Below, in pieces: positions 10,201 to 20,884 of a stretch of 64,000 bases of DNA. The translations under genes were made by a program, and so were the position numbers. Each line of letters begins with the position of its first letter. Positions within the stretch are counted from its first letter, which is position 1. The notes below the pieces were generated by a model. The model made no database searches. It was not told where the DNA came from and saw only the letters and a list, made by a program, of their open reading frames with translations. The DNA comes from Hemileia vastatrix (lineage: Eukaryota; Basidiomycota; Pucciniomycetes; Pucciniales; Zaghouaniaceae). The stretch is taken from assembly GCA_030280995.1 (NCBI GenBank), contig JASXTE010000017.1, positions 5,532,501 to 5,596,500 of the forward strand, in the 5' to 3' direction.

Positions 10201-12493
10201 TGGACATGTTGTATCTGGATTACAAATTTGTGTTGACCAGAATAAGGTGGCAGCAATAAAAAACATTGGTATACCTAAGAATGTAAAAGAAATTCAAAGT
10301 TTTTTAGGTATGTGTGGATATTATAGACAATATATAAAAAATTACCAATCTATTGCAGCTCCTTTGACAACATTAATCAGGAAAAATGAGGCATTCATTT
10401 GGAATAATGAAAGACAACACGCCTTTAATAAATTAAAGGAATGTTTAATGACAGCTCCAATTTTGGGACTGCCTTATTTCACCTTAACTTTTATCTTGTA
10501 CACTGATGCAAGCTTCATAGGTTTAGGTGCTGCTTTACAGCAAAAACAGATAATAAATGGAAAATTATCTGAAGTAGTTATCTGTTATATATCCAGAACC
10601 TTAAGAAAAACTGAATTAAGGTATAGTGCCACTTAGTTAGAATGTTTAGCCGTGGTGTGGGCTTTGGAGAAGCTTCATTACTATCTGGAAGACCAGAAGT
10701 TTGAACTTATAACAGATTGCAGTGCAGTAAAATCATTGCTAAACATGAAAACACCTAATAGGCACATGTTTAGATGGCAACTAGCTGTACAAGAGTACAG
10801 AGGAAGAATGACAATCACTCACAGAGCAAGAACATTGCATTTTAATGTGGATTTATTATCTAGAAGTACTTTACCAAATGATGCTGACAACCCAGCTTAT
10901 GTACCTGAAAATGAGGTTATACATATATTTGGGATTTATATAGTGGATTTAGAAGAAGAATTTATGCAAACTATATTAGAAAATTATTCATCTGATAAAG
11001 ATTTGTCTAAACTATCTACCATTCTTAATGATCCAACAAATGCCTCCATGAGTGCATTAATTAAAACCTTGCCTCCAAAGTATAAAAATGCATTGGAAAA
11101 AGGTAAATTATCAATTGAAGATGGATACATATATTACAGAAAAAATTTAAGTAATGTTATAGTAATACCACCTTCTATGAAAGAGTTAATGTTGAGTACT
11201 TGTCATGATGACATCTTAGCTGGTCATTTTGAATTTAACAAAACATTAACCAGAGTTAAAAATACAGCCTGGTGGATAAACATGAAAGAAGATGTACAAA
11301 AATACACTGAAACATGTGACTCATGTCAGAAATCTAAAAGATTAACTGGTAAGAGAGCTGGGTTGTTACAACAAATAGAGCAGCCAAAAGCTCCATGGGA
11401 AATTATAAACATGGATTTTGTAACTGGCTTGCCATTAGCAGGAAAAGAAAGTTTCAATTCTTGCTGGGTAATTGTGGATAGATTAACAAAAATGTGTAAG
11501 TTTATCCCTACCCATAAAGAGGTATCTGCAAAAGACTTGGCATTATTATGGTGGACTCAGATGATGAATACTGCTGGGTTCCCCAAAGCCATAATCTCTG
11601 ACAGAGATCCTAAATTTACTTCAGAGTTCTGGACATCTTTGATGGAAGTATCAGGTTGTCAATTGAAATTGTCTGCAGCACACCATCCACAAACTGATGG
11701 GCTGGCTGAGAGAATGATACAAACTCTAGAAGACATGATCAGAAGATATTGTACCTTTGGATTAGAATACAAAGACAATTAGAAATTCACACATGACTGG
11801 GTAACATTAATTCCTGGCCTTGAATTTGCTTATAACAGCACAACTCATTCTGTAACAGAGAAGAAACCATTTGAACTCTAGCTGGGATACGTACCAAATA
11901 CCCCAGGAAATCATTTAAATAAATTACCAAGGTTAGATATACACCCTGGTACTAAATCCTTTATTCATATGCAAAAAATGTGTAGAAAGCATGCAGAAGA
12001 ATTCATACAAAAAGCATTTGAATATGAAAAGAAAAGGTGGGACAAATCTCATAAAGAATTTGAATTCAAAAAGGGAGATGAAGTCCTCATATCAACACTA
12101 CATTTTAACTTACAAGGTAATGTTAAATTTAAGGATCCCTTTGTAGGACCTTTTGTAGTAAATAAAATGGTTGGTAATAATGCAGTGGAAGTCATATTAT
12201 ATGCTCTATATGATAGGAAACATCCAGTTTTCCCTATCTCATTATTGAAATCTTACCATGCAAATGATCCTGACTTATTTCCAGAAAGAAGGGGAAGGCC
12301 TAAAAAGCAACCTGAAGAAATTGTGGAAAAAGCAGAGATTGAAAAAATACTCAAGAAAAGAATCCTTACTAAAGAAAAAGGAACTGAGTATTTACTGAGA
12401 TTTAAAGGGAAATCAAATGAATTTGATAAATGGATACCTGAAAAAGAAATTTCTAATTTATCCACCCTTCTTAAAAAATTTAAACAGAAATAA
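7236..12493 (+). pseudogene. gag-pol: E1 Gag-Pol polyprotein (chromovirus), broken
   Basis: In order: coiled-coil region (7238-7699, one frame, then about 7686-7868 in the next), capsid-like domain from NWPKLDQYP (about 8022-8520), zinc knuckle C-x2-C-x7-H-x-C (8655-8696), protease LDTGA (8997), reverse transcriptase with YIDD (10058-10069), RNase H with YTDAS (about 10500) and TDCSAV, integrase zinc region CHDD...CDSC (about 11200-11335) and DDE residues in MDFV (about 11411), SDRDPKF (about 11598) and AERMIQ (about 11704), a GPF motif, and a chromodomain (about 12330-12470). Damage: frame change near 7690, TAA 7866, TAG 9321, 1-nt loss near 9634, TAA 9920, TAG 10634, TAG 11780, TAG 11879. 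The polyprotein starts in the -1 frame relative to ORF1. Confidence 0.9.
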
Positions 12494-12662
12494 ATTTCTG
12501 TCCAACCAGCTGAGGGGTTAGAAAACCATTACTCATAATATTTTATTATGTTTTATTTCTTTAGAGTACAATCTTTAATGCTACAGATTTAATCTGAATA
12601 CCTGAAAATTACAAATAAATAAATAAAATGTATAACTTATCATTTTTTTTATTGTTTTTTTT

Positions 12663-12673
12663 AGGTGGGAGAG
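12663..12673 (+). other. E1 polypurine tract
   Basis: AGGTGGGAGAG abuts the 3' LTR after a T-rich run. E2 (26256-26267) and E3 (38803-38814) have related purine tracts in the same place. It probably primes plus-strand DNA synthesis. Confidence 0.65.
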
Positions 12674-14172
12674 TGTCAGCCTGTATATCCCCAGGACTGA
12701 GTAAAAAGTGCTTATAAGTTAAGTTAAACACATGAACTATACATGGGAACAATAAATGAGAGTACACAAACAGTATACATAAGTAAAATTATGATAATAC
12801 ACAAAAAATGCCATTATAACACCTTATATACATGCATATATCCACCTTTTATAGGTCTTATGTACTTAATATTAAGTTGGAATATGTTAGAGTAATCTTA
12901 AGAACCTTAAGTATAAGGCTACATGATTTTTAAGTACACTTAAAGCTGTTATATTCATTGTTTTACGCAAAAAAAAAGAAATGCGCTTTATTTCACTTAA
13001 AAGTTGACTATATGCGCTATAAAATTGAGAATATCAAAAATGCGCTTTGACAGATCAATTGAGCTCAATTAGGACTATTGATTCGGCTATTTAAATGTAT
13101 AAAAATAACACTTTTCAAATTTGGTGTTTTTTATGCCAGAAATGGCTTCTGTGTACTGGCCACATACTGCCTGCTTTTTTCCTGTGTGAATAGCTTCATT
13201 TTTAGCAAAGTTAGCTTCTTCACACTATAATTACCCCACATTCTACACCCACTGTGGGGAAACACACTAAAATAGGCGACAGGCGCTTATTTAGTGTCCT
13301 AGCTTAATTAATAGTGCATTGACCTTGTTTATATGCACTAATTTCATTAATAACCTCATTCTTGGCATCTTATTTCATCACCACGCTTAAATTCGCCTAA
13401 TTTTAGTCAAGGATTTACCCGTGCAAGCGCCTGCCAAGGACTGCATGTAGTTACCCCACATCTCACGCTCTGTTTTAAGTTTTTTGGTGGTTTCTCAGTC
13501 AATTTTGGTTATTTTTGGATGGGAATTTCAGTAGTATAATGTCAGGATTAGCCCCTCCATTTCTATAGTAAATCCCCCTTATTCTTAAGATATTATTAAC
13601 CTTAAAAAGTCTCCTTTAGTCTTTTATATTATTGTTTTATACGCATATACTCTCTTTTTGTCTTTTTCTTTAATTTTGATGGATTTCCCTTGTTATTACA
13701 GGATTTTGGCAGTTGTTACCTGTCTAATTATGTCATGGATCACTAGGGATGTTGATGGGCAGGTCTATTAGTGGATTTGAGGCGTCTTTAACTGTGTATT
13801 GGATGGTATATCAAGGGATTTATTGAGGAACTCAGTGTGTATAAAAGGAGGAGGTTTTTGGGTCTTGTTTCTACACTCCTTATCACTTACAATTTACCAA
13901 TATAACCAAATAAATTACAATACATATCAATTATTACTTTTATAAGACTTTTGAATAGTATCTGAATTATAAAATCTATTTTTCTACCAACTACAAAGAT
14001 TGTAAGCCATATATAAAATTAATGAGAATTATATTACTGAGACCTTTAATTTTGATTACATTTTACAACTTAGTGGATTAGTACTACAGTATTCATATAG
14101 GACCATTAAAATCTTCTAGACAACTGACCATTCAAGCTAGTTCACGTCTTTGTACTTGACCTCAGCCTGACA
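12674..14172 (+). repeat. E1 3' LTR
   Basis: 1499 bp, near-identical to 4557-6055. TATA box at 13840-13847. The TGTTT target-site duplication follows at 14173-14177. Confidence 0.95.
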
Positions 14173-14177
14173 TGTTT

Positions 14178-14573
14178 CTTCCTCATATTTAGGTGATCAA
14201 CCAATTCTCTCCCAATAGTTGATTTTGAGACTATGATATTATGCTCTTCTAATAATATGCACTAAATTTCTTCATGGTAAATTGAAGGGTCATGCTCTAC
14301 TATTTCAAGTATGAAATCACAAGCATCTTCATGTAAAGATATAGGGAAACCTAGCTTGAGATGTGTAGACGCATCTATGACAACAGCTTTTGTTTTTTGA
14401 TACAAATTAAGCCAATTGAAAAGTGAGTTTTCATGAATATTGGTGGTGTGTTTCTCTTTTATCTCAGCAAGGGACTTTCTGTTCAAAGCCTCTATTACAA
14501 CAGTTACTTTGAGCTTTGAGTCATATTTCAAATAAGCCATTGATGTGAAAGAATAAAACTGAAAATAATACAA
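14178..14573 (-). pseudogene. Tc1/mariner-like transposase, N-terminal part (split by E1)
   Basis: A minus-strand frame from 14573, with a likely start at the internal methionine MAYLKYD, encodes a helix-turn-helix DNA-binding region (IEALNRKSLAEIKEKHT) and a W-LY-KTKAVV segment. It continues with FISLHEDACDFILEIVEHDP-like residues and, after an in-frame TAG at about 14262, an IIVSKSTIGRELVDHLNM helix. This is the layout of fungal mariner transposases with a paired HTH before the DDE_3 domain. The protein resumes at 4556 on the far side of E1. Inactive. Confidence 0.75.
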
Positions 14574-15170
14574 TGAAATTTCTTATAAATAAAATGTAAG
14601 TTTTTAAGTCCAAGAGATTATAAAAAATACTAACCAAGAAAAAATTATCTGAAAAATAAGTAACATTTCAAAAAAAATAATAAATATTGATATATAACAA
14701 ATAAAAGAAACAGGTTACCTTGGAAAATAATTTGAATTAGAAATAATAAAATAATTGGACACAAAATGATGAATAATGAATGGGCAGGAAGCAAGGAAAT
14801 TCTCATGAGAGCAGGATGAAGTAAGCCACTGGTATGTATTTTGTGGCATGGACTTATTTTCTTTTTTTATTTACTTTTTTTTTGACCTTTTCATGGCACT
14901 GTACTCAAAATGTATGAATGCATGCAGGCGTAATGTCCCAAATGAATCAAAGGGAAAAACAAAAAGTTGTGATTTTTTTTTCATATTCCACAAAGATTTT
15001 TGGATCTAGCATTATGTTGGTGCCTTGGAGAACTTTGATATGAAGAATAGGAATTGGTTTTTTCTCACTTTCAGAGAACTTAAAATCATCAGCAAGACGT
15101 TCATATGAAAAAAATCTGGAAGTTCAAAACAGTGATCAAACCCATTATCCCCTTCCCTCCACCTTTTTTT
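14574..15170. other. AT-rich spacer
   Basis: Nothing recognisable. Probably 5' flank of the mariner-like element on the minus strand. Confidence 0.5.
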
Positions 15171-15872
15171 ATTTTTATTTTTATTTTTATTTTTATTTTT
15201 ATTTTTATTTTTATTTTTATTTTTATTTTTATTTTTATTTTTATTTTTATTTTTATTTTTATTTTTATTTTTATTTTTATTTTTATTTTTATTTTTATTT
15301 TTATTTTTATTTTTATTTTTATTTTTATTTTTATTTTTATTTTTATTTTTATTTTTATTTTTATTTTTATTTTTATTTTTATTTTTATTTTTATTTTTAT
15401 TTTTATTTTTATTTTTATTTTTATTTTTATTTTTATTTTTATTTTTATTTTTATTTTTATTTTTATTTTTATTTTTATTTTTATTTTTATTTTTATTTTT
15501 ATTTTTATTTTTATTTTTATTTTTATTTTTATTTTTATTTTTATTTTTATTTTTATTTTTATTTTTATTTTTATTTTTATTTTTATTTTTATTTTTATTT
15601 TTATTTTTATTTTTATTTTTATTTTTATTTTTATTTTTATTTTTATTTTTATTTTTATTTTTATTTTTATTTTTATTTTTATTTTTATTTTTATTTTTAT
15701 TTTTATTTTTATTTTTATTTTTATTTTTATTTTTATTTTTATTTTTATTTTTATTTTTATTTTTATTTTTATTTTTATTTTTATTTTTATTTTTATTTTT
15801 ATTTTTATTTTTATTTTTATTTTTATTTTTATTTTTATTTTTATTTTTATTTTTATTTTTATTTTTATTTTT
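15171..15872. repeat. perfect hexanucleotide microsatellite (ATTTTT)117
   Basis: 702 bp of uninterrupted ATTTTT units with no visible base change, in a flank of ordinary AT-rich DNA. The period of six lacks stop codons, so both strands show long artificial frames (IF repeats on plus, KN repeats on minus). These are not genes. Either very recent expansion or an assembly consequence. Confidence 0.95.
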
Positions 15873-17619
15873 TTTCTTGAAAAAAAAACTCACAAGGTTG
15901 AAAATGATTTTTCTTAAACTTTTTTTTTCACACTTATTTTTCTTGCACTTACTTTTCTTAAATTTTTTTTCTAACCTTATGTCCCTCTCTAAAATATTCC
16001 TAACTCATGAATGGATATCCCCATTGGGAATATCTTACTTGCTGTGTAGTGATATGCAATCAGAAGGTGGGGGAAGTGCTTGGGCATTGTGTTATGCATT
16101 TTAGAGGTGGAATTGGGCAATTTTGGTTGGGAGCTGGCATGTACATATTGAATAAGACAGTTTGGGGCAACTCTAACCTAGATAAAACTATCTGGTAATT
16201 AGATCAATGTTTCTCACTCAGTTTTCATTGTTTTTTAGCCACAATTGGATATTTTTATTGCAAGGTTAGTTCTTCATTTAACTAAACTTTGGAATCTGGT
16301 TTCTCTTGTGCAGCTTTGCAACCTGCACCAAGTATTATTGCTGTTTTCCGTGCAACAAGTGTATTGTGTCTCTGGTTTCTGGTGTGGATTGTCTATACAT
16401 TTCAGGTTTTTGGTTCTTCTGTACTCAGTGGTCTGCTATTGGCTACTGTCTTTATATTTCAAGCATTCAAGAAGTTTTTTGGAAGGAGTATGATAACAAA
16501 CTTCAATTTTCTGTAGCAAATTAATATCACCTGATATTTCTCAAAGGAACAGGAGATTTTCTCTCTGGTTTTTCTTCAACTACCTTGGTCAAAGCCTATA
16601 GCTAGTACTCTATTATTGTCTACAATTACCCCTTGTTCATATATCCTCATTCTCCTAAATCTTCATTAGTGATTTGTTCATTTATTTTTTTGTTTTTATC
16701 ATGAATTCTTGTTTTCATCCTCTTGATTAGATGCTGTTCTCATTTTTGTGAAATCATCAACTTCCCCATGTCAAATGTAAAATTATGCCTAGTTTTTATT
16801 TTTTCTCCATCATTAGCCTCTATTTTAGATTTTCTATACTCCCTTCTTCTCTTCTTGACATATGTAAAAATCTACTCTAACTCCTTCTCTCTCCCCTCAC
16901 ACTGCCTCTGTCTTTCTCCCTCTCACTTCACCACTAGTCATCCATGTTACCTCTTTCTGTCACTGATTTTTTTCTCTACATCATCCTTCTCTTTATCTGG
17001 AGAAATTCTCATCTATCCTCTGCACATTTCGAAATCCACCTTTGGTAAGAAAATAAAAAACAAAAAAAATTTACATCAAAAATAATAGATAGGAATATGC
17101 CTAAAAACCAATAGACTAACACACCATAAGCTACATGATTATTGGACATGCAAAATTGCACAAATAGTTCTGGTTCATGAGGTTTGAACATTCCCCAGTA
17201 TAATCTGTTAAAAAATAGAGTGCAGAAACAACTGAACTATTTCATGCTCACTTCAAATTTTTTCAACAAAAAAATGCTATTCCCTTAGGTGTTTGGAAAA
17301 AGAAAGGCTGTTTTTATAACAAAACATGAGATGATCAATGTATGTTAAGAAACCAACCATTTGCTGCATTTATGATTTACATGTTAAATGACAAATAGGG
17401 GCAACTTGCATCAACCAAGCCACTCACTGAAAAATCATAAACAATCAAATGTTACATCATTTTTGTCCTGCCATGTAATAGTCAAAAGTCAAAATTTATG
17501 AGGGCAAATGTACATTTCTTTTGCCCAACATATCTATGCAATATGCAACATGATATTTAATATCCAACAGTAGCCCTCCAAGTGTATCCAAAAAATTTTA
17601 TCAACTTGAAGAAAACCAA
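15873..17619. other. unassigned, no supported gene
   Basis: Short overlapping frames at 16007-16524 in three phases do not resemble a family I recognise. T/C-rich sequence occupies 16700-17030. Confidence 0.4.
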
Positions 17620-18560
17620 TCAATATCAAAAAAAATTGTTAAATAAGTTTAAAGAAAATTGAATAAAAAAATTATAAAATTCTGAAAACCATAATCTTCT
17701 TTAAATTCATCAAATTCAAAAAAATCAAAAAGGTTAAAAAAGTCAAAAAAAAAAACTCAAATAAATATAAAAAATAAAAATGAAATTATAAAAATCAAAA
17801 AAATCAAGAAAAAAATCAAAAAAAAATCATAAATTTCAAAAAATTTAAATTTTTTATTAAAATAAAAAAAATCAAGAAAATCGAAAATTCATAGAAATTG
17901 TAAAAATTAACAAATAAAATAATAATAATGATTGTTATAATAAAAATTAAATAAATCTTGAAAACCTAAATAGATCTAAATAATTTAAATATTCATTAAA
18001 AGCATGAAAGTTGCAAAATTGTCATAAAAACCCTTAAAATCATTAAAATCAATAATTTCAAAATATATCACCAAAAAATCCAAAAAATAAAAAAATAAAA
18101 ATTTAAATAATTAAAAAATCCATTGAGATTATTAAATGAAATTTTTTAAAAAAATTAGAATAAATTATCAAAATCATTAAGCCATAAAATACACCTAATT
18201 TATTGAAAATGTAAAATTTTTAAACTCATCAAAATCATAAATGTCACAAAAATAACAAAAAACAACAAAATCCTTAAAGTAAAATTCTAGACAAATTGCA
18301 AGAATTATTTAATGAAATCAAAATAAGAAAAGTAAATAAATCATAATATTTTTAAACTTCAAAAAAAATATTTATATCGAATGAATAATAAAAGCTATGA
18401 TAATTATAGAGACTTAAGGAATAAGAAATCACAGTTAAAAAACGTATAGAATTGTAGATATCAATTTAAAATTATCAAGAAAAATATTTTGTGTTTATCA
18501 AATATTTTTCTAAAAAATCAAAAATTTCTTTAAAGTATTTACAGTTATTAAAATTTTTGG
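17620..18560. repeat. A-rich, G-poor low-complexity block
   Basis: About 940 bp dominated by AAAATCA-like words on the plus strand, with very few G residues and clear strand asymmetry. It directly precedes the E2 5' LTR. Confidence 0.7.
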
Positions 18561-18577
18561 ATCAAGAAAACTGTAAT

Positions 18578-19384
18578 TGTCAGCCAGGCTACTAGACTTA
18601 CCCAGTAAAATAATTAATTATTTTACTCAGTAAAATAATTAATTATTTTACTGAGATGAAGCCACACCCCTTTTTCTTACTAACAATTAATTATTTACTT
18701 ATGTATTACTTACAACTAACTAGTTAAGTATATTAAGTAGTATAAATAATTAATGTAAATAAATGTCCCATACATTTTTACTCCCTAACACCGTGCTCAA
18801 TAGTATAGTTGATTGGGAATAAAAATTAATAATAAGATTATAATAACAAAAAACCTTAAGATTATTATATTACTTCATTGAGAGATCTGGAATTCCGTGA
18901 AATTAATATAATTAATTTAATTGTGACAGTCCAAGGAACTCATACTTTATTACTAATAAAATTGATTCCCTTGTTGACATACCAATTAATTTATTTTCTT
19001 ATGTCATATATTTACTCCTTTTAGTCATCTTCTTTCTCACATTCTTACAGTAGATGGTGTAAATTCGATGTCTTTTATTCCCTCATGTTTTGCCTATAAA
19101 AGGCCCTCACTGTTGTGCTTTTCAGAACATTCATTCCTTACTTACTATTACAATTACAATAAAACAATTACTACTATTATTTCTATACTTTATAAAATTA
19201 GTATTTACATCAACATATTTCTATTCTATAAAATATATTAATATTGAAAAGCACCTCTTATTATTTGAGTAATATAATCAGATTGATAAAGAAATACATA
19301 CTTTGTTTTAAGAGTCCATTTAATCCCTTAAAATCCTTGTTTAAACCTCGAACAAATCTTCTAGACCAAAAGGACCCCTTGACA
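18578..19384 (+). repeat. E2 5' LTR
   Basis: 807 bp. It contains two copies of a perfect 22-bp palindrome (18605-18626 and 18630-18651). The 3' LTR has only one (26295-26316), so a 25-bp unit was gained or lost after insertion. TATAAAAGG at 19095-19103. Confidence 0.95.
19095..19103 (+). promoter_or_regulatory. TATA box of E2 5' LTR
   Basis: TATAAAAGG, repeated at 26775-26783 in the 3' LTR. The transcript would start about 30 nt downstream. Confidence 0.6.
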
Positions 19385-20217
19385 ATTGGAGGCCTTCCCA
19401 AATTATTGTCGGCGTATCGTTTTTTGAGGCCGTAAATCAAAGGGACCATTGGCATTCGAGTACCTGTAAGGACGAGAGAGCAACAAAACGATGAACGTCA
19501 TATGTCATGTGACAAAATTTTTGCTGTGAACGGGAATCAAACCGCGCTCCAAAATTTAGGTTCATATATTGACTAAACGTCGTATATATTGTGGTAATTA
19601 TTGATATTACTATTAGTGGGTCACTTTGCACTCTTCATCTGCTATGTATTTCCTTTTACTCAGCACTCTGTAAGTGGCATTAATTTGCTCATTTTACAGG
19701 GGGAGGTGTCTGGTAATTTGGAATTAATTTTTATTTTTTTTTATTTTTCCTAGTTGACAATAATAGAGCAATTGTGTTCTTAGTCCTAGAAGTAATAAAA
19801 AAATTATATTTTAATATTAATTATTATAATTTTCAGTTGACTTTTTGTCCTGATAATTTAAATTTTATTTTTTCCAGTTGACAAATTGTCCTGACAATGA
19901 ATTTTTTTTTAAAAAAATTCATATTTAATTACTTCAGTTGACATTAAGTCCTGGTAGTTAAATAATAAGTTGATTTAAATCCTGATAATAATTATCATAA
20001 AATTATTAATAAAATTTGTAATTTATTCAGTTGATTATTTTATAATCCTGGTTTTAAATTGTTTTGAATTAATAAATTAATTATTATTTTAGTTGATTTT
20101 TATCCTAAAAAGATTTTTATTATTATTTTTATTTTATTTCTTTTAAATAAAAATTAAAAATAAAAGACTAATTCATCTAATTGTCTCCTTTTTTCATTTC
20201 AGTTGAATCTTAAAAGA
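19385..20217 (+). promoter_or_regulatory. E2 leader with PBS-like site and repeated TTGA modules
   Basis: ATTGGAGGCC follows the LTR, and TGGAGGCC from 19387 is the candidate primer-binding site. The stretch at 19521-19550 reads, on the minus strand, like the T arm and acceptor end of a tRNA (GGTTTGATTCCCG). From 19750 onward about seven modules of the form (C/T)AGTTGA(C/T)...TCCT recur at irregular 30-100 nt spacing, most preceded by a pyrimidine run. The last TTTCAGTTGA lies 10 nt before the ORF1 ATG. E3 has at least three comparable modules. Confidence 0.55.
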
Positions 20218-20830
20218 ATGACTGACCAAAGTGTTTCTGCTGCACGTGAAGAGGAACTAGACTTAATTGATTATGATGAGGCTATATCTGTAAGTTCTCC
20301 TTTGACAAGAAAAATTTCTCAAATTAATAAATCCTTGCCCCAAACAGGATGTGGAGATGGAAGAAGTGGAAATCCTGGTAGACACAACTCAGGATCAGAA
20401 ACCTGTAATAAACCCCCCGGAAGAACTTCCAAAAGGATTCAGAATAAAAAAGATGCCATTGCCTCAACAGGTAAAGAATCTGTCAACTCACATAAAGGAA
20501 CTAAGGACAGAAAACTTGAGAGTGAGGGCAAGAGTAGATGCTCTGGAAGAAAAGGTAAGAAAGATAGATGCCTTTCTTCAAGAGAAGAGGAAACCTCTTC
20601 CCCCCAGGGATCATCAACCATTGGCTCCTCAGAAGCCAGAGAAAGTGGAAGTGTCCAAGTGGCAGTGGGATTGGTTAAACACTCAGTGGGACTACCTGTC
20701 TCAAAATCAGCATCAGTTTCCTCAAGCAGGTCTGTCAAGACCCAGCCAAGTCAACCCCACACCTCCTCACCCCTATTAAGGAGGAAGAAGAAGAAAATCC
20801 AATATGGTCTTGCCCAGCAAACCTTGGTAA
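20218..20830 (+). pseudogene. E2 ORF1: small coiled-coil/KWxWDW protein, one nonsense codon
   Basis: Proposed exons 20218-20289 (24 codons, acidic, ending DYDEAIS) and 20348-20830. The second exon begins DVEMEEVEILVD, has a helical region (NLSTHIKELRTENLRVRARV) close to E3, then EVSKWQWDWLNTQ, a proline-rich stretch, a basic GGRRRK run and the terminal K-P-W-TAA. An in-frame TAA at 20777-20779 lies where E3 has CAG (Q), so a C-to-T change followed by A at the third position explains the break; everything after it still aligns with E3. The alternative frame without splicing is open from 20218 to 20880, but its residues are not conserved between elements. Confidence 0.6.
20290..20347 (+). other. 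candidate intron 1 of E2 ORF1 (58 nt)
   Basis: Donor GTAAGT and acceptor CCAAACAG, phase 0. Same position and length as in E1. Confidence 0.6.
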
Positions 20831-20884
20831 GCCCTTCTATTGATTCTCAAGTGCCATTTCTTGTAGCTGATTCTGTTCCTTAAG
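20827..20884 (+). other. 58-nt GT...AG interval starting at the ORF1 stop (E2)
   Basis: Donor-like GTAAGC overlaps TGG TAA. CTGAT branch-like motif at 20867-20871; TTCCTTAAG ends at 20884 and GTAA follows. Geometry identical to E1 and E3. Confidence 0.35.

Larger units (their letters stand above)
4557..14172 (+). mobile_element. E1: complete Ty3/Gypsy chromovirus, coding region broken
   Basis: A 9616-bp LTR retrotransposon with two 1499-bp LTRs beginning TGTCAGCC and ending TGACA, a perfect 5-bp target-site duplication, a PBS-like site, a roughly 590-nt leader, ORF1, a gag-pol polyprotein region ending in a chromodomain, and a purine-rich tract before the 3' LTR. The domain order PR-RT-RNase H-IN-chromodomain defines a chromovirus. 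By eye the two LTRs differ at about 19 positions. The polyprotein carries at least six nonsense codons and at least one frameshift, so this copy is not autonomous. It sits inside a mariner-like transposase gene. Confidence 0.95.

Noticed and set aside
15012..15917. Long frames on both strands encoding KN and IF repeats
   Set aside because: They are the translation of a stop-free hexanucleotide microsatellite, not genes.
16007..16524. Overlapping plus-strand frames with cysteines or hydrophobic runs
   Set aside because: Three phases overlap with no consistent family pattern, and no start or splice context was convincing.
20827..20884. Simple intron fusing ORF1 to the E2 polyprotein
   Set aside because: Removing 58 nt gives TGG TAA rather than the polyprotein frame; a length of 2 modulo 3 would be required, so it is reported only as a conserved unit of unknown role.
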